A stretch of 64,000 nucleotides of DNA from Bacteroidota bacterium. GTDB lineage: Bacteria > Bacteroidota > Bacteroidia > Bacteroidales > JACABE01. This document shows positions 51,796-58,532 of the stretch, one piece after another; position 1 is the first letter of the stretch; the number at the start of each line of letters is the position of its first letter. The translations under genes were made by a program, and so were the position numbers. The DNA lies in NCBI GenBank assembly GCA_026391675.1, contig JAPLDQ010000016.1:1-64000 (forward strand), given 5' to 3'. The notes beneath the pieces are model-generated. The model was given only the letters and a program-made list of their open reading frames with translations. It made no database searches and was not told the DNA's origin.

Positions 51796-52121
51796 GCTGC
51801 TGCAGTTTTAATTGGTTCAATTTGTAAATTACTAAAGACATACATTACAGGAAAATAGGCGCTTTCCCCTTCTTCCTTTGGCTCTTCTTTGAGTACGTGC
51901 AAAGGTTTTGCCCAGAGCATTAACCCTTTTTCGCCTTTTTTAACTGTTTGTCCGCTTTCCTTCCATTGCTTAAAGGTTTTTAACTCTTCGTGTCCGTCTG
52001 ATTTGTATAGAAATTTCAAACCCTCGTTGATGGTTTCAACCCTGCCACGTTCGACCAATGCTTTAGCCAACAAACTCAATGCTTGTAATTTTTTGCGTTT
52101 TTCTTGCATTTCGGCTTTCAT
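51792..52121 (-). CDS. ArdC N-domain-like single-strand DNA-binding protein
   Basis: 109 aa. The central segment LKTFKQWKESGQTVKKGEKG followed by LMLWAKP matches the N-terminal domain of ArdC-type antirestriction proteins (tf-x-QW-x-x-x-G-x-x-V-x-KGEKG). That domain binds single-stranded DNA and protects incoming elements. The metallopeptidase half of full ArdC is absent, so only the binding domain is present. It is coupled to the SymE-like gene (4-bp overlap) and starts 4 bp after the preceding gene. Its presence beside a restriction enzyme fits an element that both restricts and evades restriction. Confidence 0.75.
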   Translation of the reverse strand: MKAEMQEKRKKLQALSLLAKALVERGRVETINEGLKFLYKSDGHEELKTFKQWKESGQTVKKGEKGLMLWAKPLHVLKEEPKEEGESAYFPVMYVFSNLQIEPIKTAAA

Positions 52122-52125
52122 TGTT

Positions 52126-52533
52126 TCAAAAATTTATAAATTGTTGTTCAAAAATATTTTTCATCCAAATATTTGCAAAATATGCTAAGTCGTTTTGTTC
52201 AAAATTATTTAATAATTTTAACTCTCCGCTTTGCTCCATTTCAATGGCTTCTGTATATTTAATAGCATTTTGAAAAGTGGCTGCAAATATTAAATTTGTG
52301 TTTTCTTTATTTTGAAAAAAGCACATGTCAGGGTCTGGCACTAAATCGCCGTTTTGCTCGTAATAGTGAGCGAAGGAATACATTTTGTATTTTTCTGAGT
52401 TGTATAATAATTCTATGTATAAGGGCATAAAAACTTTACTATTTTTTATTTTCACATGACCTTCTTCGGAGTTGTCGCACATTGTAACAATGTCGATAAA
52501 AATTTTCGTTGCTTTTAAATTTAGCGTTTTCAT
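52126..52533 (-). CDS. Mobile-element hypothetical protein (DUF6908-like)
   Basis: 135 aa. The start MKTLNLKATKIF and the phrase DPDMCFF near residue 69 resemble small proteins found in Bacteroidota conjugative and integrative elements (DUF6908-like), but this is from memory of the pattern only. No catalytic motif is seen. It is the first gene of a tight cluster running to 51329 and follows a terminator (52549-52578), so it probably has its own start of transcription or depends on read-through. Confidence 0.65.
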   Translation of the reverse strand: MKTLNLKATKIFIDIVTMCDNSEEGHVKIKNSKVFMPLYIELLYNSEKYKMYSFAHYYEQNGDLVPDPDMCFFQNKENTNLIFAATFQNAIKYTEAIEMEQSGELKLLNNFEQNDLAYFANIWMKNIFEQQFINF

Positions 52534-52548
52534 GGTTTCAAGTTTTAA

Positions 52549-52578
52549 AAAAGTGCCATTGCGAACAATGGCACTTTT
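52549..52578 (-). terminator. Strong terminator after coiled-coil gene
   Basis: A perfect 13-bp stem AAAAGTGCCATTG/CAATGGCACTTTT with loop CGAA, 6 bp past the stop of the gene at 52584-53027. Confidence 0.85.
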
Positions 52579-52583
52579 ACTTT

Positions 52584-53027
52584 TTAGGAAAGTAAGCTGT
52601 TTAATTCGGTTTCAAGTTTTTCAATTTGTTTGTTATACTCTGTAAAAAGTACAACATAAAACTGTTCAACAACATTTTGATTGTAAGTTTTTACAACCTG
52701 ACCATTAACATCCGTTAAACGGATTTCAGGCTTTTTGCTGTCGTGTAATAACTGAAATTCTTCAAACTCTTTCCTTTTTTCCACTAAATCGCTGTGAGCA
52801 TCTGCGAGGGCAACAAGTTTGCTTGCTTTGTCTTTAATGTCTTGAATACTCAAAACTTTTTTGACTTCTAAAACAGTTTTAACTTCTTCCAGAATTTTGG
52901 GTTCTGTTTCGGTCTCGGTTTCTGCAAGTGTTGTTTCTTCATCATTTTTGATAATAGAAAATTTTGCATTTTCGTTGCTGTCGAAATTTTCACTTTTTAA
53001 GGCGGTGTTGCCTCTTGTTTTTGTCAT
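52584..53027 (-). CDS. Coiled-coil hypothetical protein
   Basis: 147 aa from the start chosen here (MTKTRGNTAL at 53027). A longer reading from 53078 adds a poor AT-rich leader. The first half is acidic with a repetitive TETETEPK segment; about 65-147 is helical and charged with likely coiled coil (KRKEFEEFQLL, YNKQIEKLETELN). It resembles small conserved proteins of Bacteroidota integrative elements but I cannot name a family. It is monocistronic, bounded by a strong terminator. Confidence 0.65.
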   Translation of the reverse strand: MTKTRGNTALKSENFDSNENAKFSIIKNDEETTLAETETETEPKILEEVKTVLEVKKVLSIQDIKDKASKLVALADAHSDLVEKRKEFEEFQLLHDSKKPEIRLTDVNGQVVKTYNQNVVEQFYVVLFTEYNKQIEKLETELNSLLS

Positions 53028-53793
53028 TTTTTTTGTTTTTAATTTGTTTATAAATTTTATATCATAGTAAAGATACAAAATAAAACAGCATTAACCTAAT
53101 TTTAAAGCGTTTATATTCAATTAAATACGTAATTTTAACATCTTTTAACATTCGTAATTGTCTGATTATATGCATATTACATCATATTAAATCAAATGTA
53201 TTTTGATAATTTATTGATTTTCTGTCTTTTAATATATGGAAAAAACAAATTTTAGTCTGATTTCTCCATCTTAATCCTGCCCCAACTAAAAAAAAAGGAA
53301 AATTCAATTTTTAATTCATAGAATTTGAAATGAAGTTTTAGGTTTTCTTCCATTTTTTAATAATCTCAAAAAAAGAAGAAATACATATAAAAAAAACAAT
53401 TTTTTTCAAAATATAAATCCAGTTTATTATTTTATAAATACCTATTATTCAACTTTCTAAGCAATTATTTTCTATAAATAATTGCTTTAAGACGTCGTAG
53501 ACCCCGTCCCGCCCTGTGCAAAAAAGAATAAAAAGACGATGAAAAGCAGGAAATATGACAGACCCCAACCCATTGAATACCCTGCGGGCAGTCCTAAACA
53601 CATAAATTCCTTCAGGAATTTATACCGATTAATTCAGAAGAAAAATACGATGAAAAAAACGATGATGAACTAAATTTTCTGATGTTAAAGGACAGCATAC
53701 CGATTCATTAAAGAAAAAAGCAGTCCTATAATGCTAATGCTTCAATATAATCATAAGAATGATGTGTATGCTTCACACGCTTCATTCTAAAAA

Positions 53794-53831
53794 GAAAAGT
53801 CTAATGTTTCTGTTTCAGAATTATTAGGCTT
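53794..53831. repeat. Left copy of 38-bp repeat flanking ORF6N gene
   Basis: Matches 34 of 38 bases with 54690-54727 in the same orientation. Each copy can fold as a hairpin with arms like AAGYCTAAT/ATTAGKCTT. The two copies bracket the ORF6N gene and its promoter. Confidence 0.7.
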
Positions 53832-54003
53832 GCAATATTAGGACAAGACTGAGTTTTGTTGCCAACTTTAAGTAAACCATTTAATATATAGTATTTTACA
53901 GTTAGTGGCTCTATTTAAGAGGAAATGAAATTGCTATTACCGATTTCTCTTACCATTCAAATTTCATTTACGGATAATAGGTTTTAAAAGATTTAAATTA
54001 AAT

Positions 54004-54036
54004 AAATTGGATGTCACAATTTGTGATATCCAATTT
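54004..54036 (+). promoter_or_regulatory. 33-bp operator palindrome at ORF6N promoter
   Basis: A dyad centred on 54020 with 15 of 16 matching pairs: AAATTGGAT, one mismatch, TCACAA, centre, TTGTGA, mismatch, ATCCAATTT. It covers the -33 box. Half of it (54014-54034) recurs with one change inside the gene at 54288-54308. It is probably the autorepression site of the ORF6N protein. Confidence 0.75.
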
Positions 54037-54050
54037 AATATTTATTTTTG
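54020..54050 (+). promoter_or_regulatory. Sigma-ABfr-type promoter of ORF6N gene
   Basis: TTTG at 54020-54023, a spacer of 19 bp, then TATTTTTG at 54043-54050: a textbook Bacteroidota promoter, 18 bp before the start codon. Confidence 0.75.
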
Positions 54051-54068
54051 CAATAGAAACAAGCATAA

Positions 54069-54626
54069 ATGACAAAAGAAAATAATTTAATACAAATTTT
54101 ACCGGAAGAGAGGATTCTTGATAAAATCTACTTAATTAGAAGTAAAAAAATAATGATCGACCGTGATTTAGCTGAATTATATGGTGTTGAAACACGAGTA
54201 TTAAACCAAACAGTAAAAAGGAATATTAAACGTTTTCCTGATGATTTTATGTTCCAGTTGACCCAAGATGAATTTAACGATTGGAAATCACAAATTGTGA
54301 TATCCAATAACGAAAAGATGGGGTTACGTAAACCCCCATTGGTTTTCACAGAACAGGGAGTAGCTATGTTATCAAGTGTTTTAAATAGTGAAAGAGCAAT
54401 TATGGTTAACATTCAAATCATCAGAGTATTTACAAAGATGCGAGAAATGTTGAGTACACAACAGGAGATTTTAAAGAAATTTGAGCAAATAGATTCAAAA
54501 TTATCCTTTCATGACGATCAATTTATGCTGATTTTTGAATACTTAAAACAATTTGAAGAAGCCAAACAACTGCAATTAGAGCAAGCAAACCGCAAGAAAA
54601 TAGGCTATCGAAAACCCGGAGAATAA
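54069..54626 (+). CDS. ORF6N-domain DNA-binding protein
   Basis: 185 aa. The ORF6N domain spans about 14-110 (KIYLIRSKKIMIDRDLAELY, RFPDDFMFQLT, FTEQGVAMLS), a DNA-binding domain common in phages and mobile elements. The C-terminal about 70 residues are helical with a Gln-rich coiled coil (FEEAKQLQLEQANRK). It is the only plus-strand gene of the island. Codons 74-80 (SQIVISN) carry DNA almost identical to half of its own operator. It is flanked by 38-bp direct repeats, so it may move or have moved as a small cassette. It is probably an autoregulated repressor; a target beyond itself is unknown. Confidence 0.9.
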   Translation: MTKENNLIQILPEERILDKIYLIRSKKIMIDRDLAELYGVETRVLNQTVKRNIKRFPDDFMFQLTQDEFNDWKSQIVISNNEKMGLRKPPLVFTEQGVAMLSSVLNSERAIMVNIQIIRVFTKMREMLSTQQEILKKFEQIDSKLSFHDDQFMLIFEYLKQFEEAKQLQLEQANRKKIGYRKPGE

Positions 54627-54689
54627 CATTAAAATTAAATATTCATTATAAGGACTATGGGAGTCCTTCTCTCTCTTAGTCCTAAAATA

Positions 54690-54727
54690 GAAAAGCCTAA
54701 TGTTTCTGTCTAAGAATTATTAGTCTT
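54690..54727. repeat. Right copy of 38-bp repeat flanking ORF6N gene
   Basis: Direct-orientation partner of 53794-53831, 64 bp past the ORF6N stop codon. Confidence 0.7.
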
Positions 54728-54840
54728 ACCGCTTCTATATAATTAGAATACTGTTTCAATATTAAGGATATTATTTTTGTAGTTATGGCAATAAATTTAG
54801 ATTAATGTTATTTTAAAAGGGAAAGTTTAGCCCTGAAACA

Positions 54841-54891
54841 GGTGTACAGTTTGCTTCGAAATGGGGTGTTCAGTTTGAACCAGAATACCCA
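54841..54891 (+). mobile_element. IS21-like terminal repeat remnant
   Basis: Two successive units of the form GGTGTNCAGTTTG followed by a C-GAAT-like block. Such iterated ends are typical of IS21-family elements. No IstA/IstB gene is present nearby. Confidence 0.4.
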
Positions 54892-54990
54892 CATATTTCT
54901 TACTATCTCACTTAAAGATTACAATACAGATAAGGTAAGCAACAGAAAGCGGTTGCACTTCTAATGACTGAAGCATTGTAAGAGTCAGCG

Positions 54991-55019
54991 TGACGAAGCA
55001 TGAGGAAACGTGCTCGTCA
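54991..55019. other. Stable hairpin in gene-free region
   Basis: TGACGA-A-GCATG pairs with CGTGC-TCGTCA: 11 base pairs with one bulged A and a 6-nt loop. There is no T tract, so it is not a terminator. It is comparatively GC-rich for the island. Confidence 0.55.
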
Positions 55020-55051
55020 TAAGCGTAAGGTAATGAAGGGCAATGGCTTTA

Positions 55052-55149
55052 GTGTGTTGCCATGAATACGCTCCGATTGAAAGAGAACATTAGGTCAGGC
55101 GATTAGCATGGCTAATGGGTGAATGACAAGAGGTGTGTATTCAGCAAAT
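55052..55149 (+). repeat. Structured repeat unit, copy 1
   Basis: It begins GTGTGTTGC, continues ATGAATACGCTCCGATTGAA and ends GAGGTGTGTATTCAGCAAAT. The two ends are partly complementary (TGAATAC with GTATTCA), so each unit can close into a long stem. The middle is unrelated to copy 2 and has its own hairpin ATTAGC/GCTAAT. Confidence 0.6.
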
Positions 55150-55250
55150 TGCAATGTGTTGTAAGCTTAAAAACAATAAAGAAGTCCTTTAAAATTAAGC
55201 ATCCTTGATAGCAGCGGCATCCTTTCAACAGCGAAAGCATAAAAAAGCGT

Positions 55251-55295
55251 GACTGACAATAGAATTTGCTATTTCAGGCTAGGGCGTTGTCAGTC
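55251..55295. other. Hairpin between the two structured units
   Basis: A perfect 9-bp stem GACTGACAA/TTGTCAGTC with a 27-nt interior that contains a smaller ATAG/CTAT stem. Confidence 0.5.
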
Positions 55296-55302
55296 TTGCT
55301 TT

Positions 55303-55413
55303 GTGTGTTGCAATGAATACGCTCCGATTGAACGGATAAATTCAGGAAGCCGGTTCTTTTTCTGAATCGTCCCTGGATTTATGGGAGTGAAATGAGGTGT
55401 GTATTCAGCAAAT
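55303..55413 (+). repeat. Structured repeat unit, copy 2
   Basis: Same 5' and 3' ends as copy 1 with a different middle. The middle can form ATAAATTCAGG/CCTGGATTTAT (10 of 11 pairs). Conserved ends with paired but different interiors suggest that RNA or single-strand structure matters. Confidence 0.6.
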
Positions 55414-55671
55414 AGCCTGAAAGATATAGCGTATAGCAAGAATAATGATGCCCAAAATATCAATTAAAACATAATTGAATTTAAGAAGACGGAATTATCA
55501 TCCAATTATTTCTAATAATACGATTAAATGTGCATTTCAATCACAAGCTTAGTCAAAATCTTATTAAACCAATCAATTATAAGGTCATTTTATGTTGGAT
55601 ATTACTATCATTACATCAATAAAATTAAGTTAATGATGCTTTAATGCAACAATTTTGCACTTAACTATTGA

Positions 55672-55710
55672 GGGACAGTTTGCCGCGGAATAGGTGGACC
55701 AGTTTGCTGT
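55672..55710 (+). mobile_element. IS21-like terminal repeat remnant
   Basis: Two units: ACAGTTTG-CCG-CGGAAT then GGTGGACCAGTTTG. They are in the same orientation as the remnant at 54841-54891, so the two do not form the inverted ends of one intact element. Confidence 0.4.
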
Positions 55711-55748
55711 GTAATTAGCGTTAAACTTGCTGGAATTTTCCATATTAA

Positions 55749-56852
55749 CTAATTTAATGTTATAAATGTATTGTAATAATCTTCCGGAATGACATTGAAA
55801 TTATAATTATAGAACAGATCATCGCAAAGTACTTGTAAATTATAGTTCGTTAATTGCAAATTCTTTTCTTTATTTAATATCCAATTATCGGAATTTAACT
55901 TTTTGAATTGCAGCTCTATCAATTCCTTTAACCTCCAGTTTTGATAATTATATTTTAATAAATAATCCGCAATATCTAAGCCATGCTTCTTTTCAGTTTC
56001 ATTTGCCTTAGTTTCCAATAAATCTGATACTGAATAATTCTTTAAACCCAATGTTTTTGCTTTTTCTGACCATAAATCAAAACATTTTAGATCCGGGAAA
56101 AAAACGACATTTCTGCCTTGTAATTCAGAAAAGAATTCTGCTTTCATATTCTGCTTACCTCCGGTGGCCAACCAAATAAATTGAGGCAAATAAATACTGG
56201 CAATTATAGCCGTTTTTTCACTTTCAGCTATGGCAATTGCCTTTGACTTATCTTTTATTAAATGAATGCCAAATAAGGACTGAGAAAGGCTAAAATCAGT
56301 TAATTTCAACAAACTATGCAACCAGGTAATATGATCATGAGGTTCCTTAACTCTTTTACCTGTGGTTATATCATAAAGCATAATTTTCCCTGCTCTGATT
56401 TTGCCTTTAGTATCTATTTGATAAAAAACCGTTGCACCCTTCCATTTTTTCGAAGTACCGATAAAGTATTTTTCAATTAAGTCCATTGCAATATCATCAC
56501 CAAACTTCGATATTAAAAACAGAATGAAATTATTGTTATCGTAATTAGTTAAACTCAGTTTAAAAATATTTGTATCAATATAACCTATTTCACTTGGTTT
56601 TTTTATTACTAAAGGCATTCTGGTGGCAATCGAAGGTAAGCTATCGACAATAATTTTATTATCAATAAAATATTGTTTAGGAGTATAATTATAGCCACAA
56701 TTACTTTCTCTGTTGCATCTACCAACTTTAGGGTTTATTGCTTCATTTGTATTCGTATCAAGATACATTGTAAGTTCATTTTTTCCACAGCTGGGACAAA
56801 GATGACGACTATTTATATTTTTATAAGGTTCTAAAATATATCTATATTCCAT
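55749..56852 (-). CDS. Primase-like protein with zinc finger and Toprim domain
   Basis: 367 aa. An N-terminal zinc finger has C19, C22, C46 and C52 (CPSCGK, then CNRESNCGY). The Toprim-like core is at about 203-260: AIAESEKTA with E210, WLATGGKQ, then FFPDLK with D254. This layout matches Toprim proteins of Bacteroidota mobile elements (DUF6371-like) related to DNA primases. It would prime replication or help process element DNA, working with the ATPase encoded just upstream (86-bp gap holding a 54-bp palindrome). The C-terminal 100 residues are AT-rich in codon choice and unrecognised. Confidence 0.8.
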   Translation of the reverse strand: MEYRYILEPYKNINSRHLCPSCGKNELTMYLDTNTNEAINPKVGRCNRESNCGYNYTPKQYFIDNKIIVDSLPSIATRMPLVIKKPSEIGYIDTNIFKLSLTNYDNNNFILFLISKFGDDIAMDLIEKYFIGTSKKWKGATVFYQIDTKGKIRAGKIMLYDITTGKRVKEPHDHITWLHSLLKLTDFSLSQSLFGIHLIKDKSKAIAIAESEKTAIIASIYLPQFIWLATGGKQNMKAEFFSELQGRNVVFFPDLKCFDLWSEKAKTLGLKNYSVSDLLETKANETEKKHGLDIADYLLKYNYQNWRLKELIELQFKKLNSDNWILNKEKNLQLTNYNLQVLCDDLFYNYNFNVIPEDYYNTFITLN

Positions 56853-56883
56853 GTTATCAATACATTAATGATTTTTATATTTT

Positions 56884-56937
56884 TTGTCCCATTTGTCCCA
56901 TTTGTCCCACATGGGACAAGTGGGACAAATGGGACAA
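56884..56937. repeat. 54-bp palindrome of TTGTCCCAT iterations
   Basis: Three TTTGTCCCA-type repeats face three inverted copies (TGGGACAAA), giving a near-perfect palindrome with two mismatched positions. It starts 1 bp after the stop of the ATPase gene and lies between it and the primase-like gene. On the minus strand it is followed by A rather than T, so it is not a normal terminator. Iterons of a replication origin or an operator for a replication gene are plausible. Confidence 0.8.
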
Positions 56938-56938
56938 C

Positions 56939-57943
56939 TTAATTGTTTTTTAAAATTCTATCTACTTTACTTTTTGAAATCTTTAATGCATCAGCTATTT
57001 CTCTAACAGTATTTCCTTGTTCCTTTAAATCCTTTGCTCTTTCAATTAAACTTGCTTTATCGTTTTCAGAGTGTTGCTTTAAGTGTTCATATTCATTGCC
57101 ATATTCAATAAGCTTTAAATTCAGGAATGAATAATCTTTTATTATTTCATAAACCATTACATTTTCACTATCGAATTTTGTTTCAGCAGAACGGGTTTTT
57201 AATTGTTTGATATACCTCAAGTTTTTATCCTTTGAACTCCTGCCAATAGTAAATATAGCATCTGAAAAATTAGCTTTCATTTTACTGCCTTGTAAATCAT
57301 TAAGATGAATTGGTCGAGAAGGGTCCACTTTCTTTGTATGTTCCAATAATAACATAGTCAGATTATAATTAAACTTCAAATTGTTTAAACTATCCATTAA
57401 AGGCTTGGCACTTCTGGCCTGATCTGAATCTGTACTTATTAAACTTGTCATATTATCTATAATTACAACCTTGGTTCCGGTATTTTCAATTAATTGTGTT
57501 AAACTATGAATGAAATATTCCTCATAAGATTTACCATTTGGTATCTCATACCTTCTTTTTAAAACACAACGGTAAAAATTATTATTAAAAATATATTCAT
57601 TTTGATAGTCATTTGAATAACGTCCCTGAAATTGTTTATCTGACAATTCCAGATCTAAGTATAATACTTTTTCAGTTTTGCTTATAAAGTCAGCAATTTG
57701 TACTGCAAAGATTGACTTTCCAACCCCGGTATCAGCTACCAGAATTGTTAATTCATTTTCTATTAATAAGTTTTTATAAAGATCCTTTGGAACAGGTTGT
57801 AATTTTGCTTCATTAATACAAGCATTAGCTGTACGGCAATGAAAAATACCTGACTCAATTGAATTGTTATAAGTGGATATTTTTTGAGCATGTTTTTGTA
57901 TTACATCCGCAGTGATATCAAAATCAAAATTAGGAGTCCTCAT
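56939..57943 (-). CDS. RepA-like AAA/RecA-fold ATPase with HTH
   Basis: 334 aa. Walker A is ADTGVGKS at about 70-77, Walker B is VVIIDN at about 159-164, and a sensor-like LLLEHTKK is near 198-205. The fold matches the AAA_25/RepA helicase-like family used in plasmid and island replication. The last about 35 residues form a resolvase-type helix-turn-helix (GNTVREIADALKISKSKVDR), an unusual addition that would let it bind a specific site, perhaps the adjacent TTGTCCCA iterations. It is followed by the primase-like gene, and together they make a plausible replication module. The start at 57943 is supported by the gap to the terminator at 58029-58067. Confidence 0.85.
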   Translation of the reverse strand: MRTPNFDFDITADVIQKHAQKISTYNNSIESGIFHCRTANACINEAKLQPVPKDLYKNLLIENELTILVADTGVGKSIFAVQIADFISKTEKVLYLDLELSDKQFQGRYSNDYQNEYIFNNNFYRCVLKRRYEIPNGKSYEEYFIHSLTQLIENTGTKVVIIDNMTSLISTDSDQARSAKPLMDSLNNLKFNYNLTMLLLEHTKKVDPSRPIHLNDLQGSKMKANFSDAIFTIGRSSKDKNLRYIKQLKTRSAETKFDSENVMVYEIIKDYSFLNLKLIEYGNEYEHLKQHSENDKASLIERAKDLKEQGNTVREIADALKISKSKVDRILKNN

Positions 57944-58028
57944 GTTCTACCCTCCAATTTTGAACAGAAAATGCTATTAGATTTGGATGAAATTGATTAT
58001 CTTTGTACTCGTTACAATTCAAAGATTT

Positions 58029-58067
58029 AAAAGGGGCAGTTCTATAATAGGAATTGCCCCCTTTTTT
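58029..58067. terminator. Bidirectional terminator
   Basis: Stem GGGGCAGTTCT/GGAATTGCCCC (wobbles included) with flanking A and T runs on both strands, just past the stop of the DUF3853-like gene. Confidence 0.85.
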
Positions 58068-58090
58068 ATGGCTAAGTTTATTCACCATAA

Positions 58091-58375
58091 TTATTTAGCC
58101 TTTTTCATAGTATGCATTACCTGGTCAACCTTATCACAATCAAATAATACGATTCTCCCATTCTGAAAATATGGTAATACTCCACTATTTTTAAGTGCTT
58201 GTGCTTTTGCAGCACAAACGCCTAAATACTTTGCAAGTGCATGGATTCCTTTTATAGCTTGTCGAGGTTCAGTAATTTTTACAACTGAATTTTTAGGTAA
58301 ATTTTCCACGATAATGTTTACCAATTCGCCAACAGTTAATGTGTAAGCTGGTCTTTCTAGTTCTTGTTTAGTCAT
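58091..58375 (-). CDS. DUF3853/excisionase-like HTH protein
   Basis: 94 aa from the start chosen at 58375 (MTKQELERPAYTLTVGEL). A longer reading from 58465 would run over the CAAGGGGGTTG repeats and has no coding character. The core GIHALAKYLGVCAAKAQALK followed by SGVLPYFQNGRIVLFD is a winged-HTH/MerR-like domain of the kind used by excisionases and DUF3853 proteins of Bacteroidota islands. It lies one gene away from the integrase and is probably its directionality factor or a replication regulator. Three CAAGGGGGTTG sites in its upstream region suggest autoregulation. Confidence 0.8.
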   Translation of the reverse strand: MTKQELERPAYTLTVGELVNIIVENLPKNSVVKITEPRQAIKGIHALAKYLGVCAAKAQALKNSGVLPYFQNGRIVLFDCDKVDQVMHTMKKAK

Positions 58376-58451
58376 TGCGATTCTATTTTTAAAATTTAGA
58401 ATGCAAAGATACAGACCAGCATAGTGCATGATACAGTAGTGCTGGGCTTTA

Positions 58452-58529
58452 CAAGGGGGTTGCAAGGGGGTTGTAATTTGTAATTAACAAAATATCAGTT
58501 AATTATAAATATTTTTTACAAGGGGGTTG
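58452..58529. promoter_or_regulatory. Three CAAGGGGGTTG iterons
   Basis: Perfect copies at 58452-58462, 58463-58473 (directly abutting) and 58519-58529, in the gap upstream of the DUF3853-like gene. Each has palindromic arms CAA/TTG around GGGGG, which stands out in sequence that is otherwise about 25% GC. They are likely operator or iteron sites. Confidence 0.75.
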
Positions 58530-58532
58530 TAA

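Larger units (their letters stand above)
53079..54068. other. Non-coding region with decayed coding remnant
   Basis: About 990 bp. It contains a perfect 12-bp hairpin (53459-53487), a short open stretch at about 53599-53709 encoding an acidic peptide (KYDEKNDDELNFLML) without a start codon that looks like a gene remnant, the left 38-bp repeat (53794-53831) and the ORF6N promoter/operator (54004-54050). The rest shows nothing. Confidence 0.6.
54627..55748. other. 1.1-kb gene-free structured region
   Basis: No credible reading frame. It holds the right 38-bp repeat (54690-54727), IS21-like end repeats (54841-54891 and 55672-55710), a stable hairpin (54991-55019), a duplicated structured unit (55052-55149 and 55303-55413) and another hairpin (55251-55295). 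It lies directly downstream of the primase-like gene, so a replication origin, a transfer origin or a non-coding RNA are all possible. Confidence 0.6.

Noticed and set aside
53028-53078. N-terminal extension of the coiled-coil gene
   Set aside because: Very AT-rich leader with no conservation signal; MTKTRGN at 53027 is a better start.
54991-55413. Group II intron or retron RNA
   Set aside because: No domain V-like hairpin and no reverse transcriptase in the window.
58376-58465. N-terminal extension of the DUF3853-like gene
   Set aside because: It is Cys-rich nonsense-like sequence overlapping the CAAGGGGGTTG sites; the internal start at 58375 gives the conserved domain.
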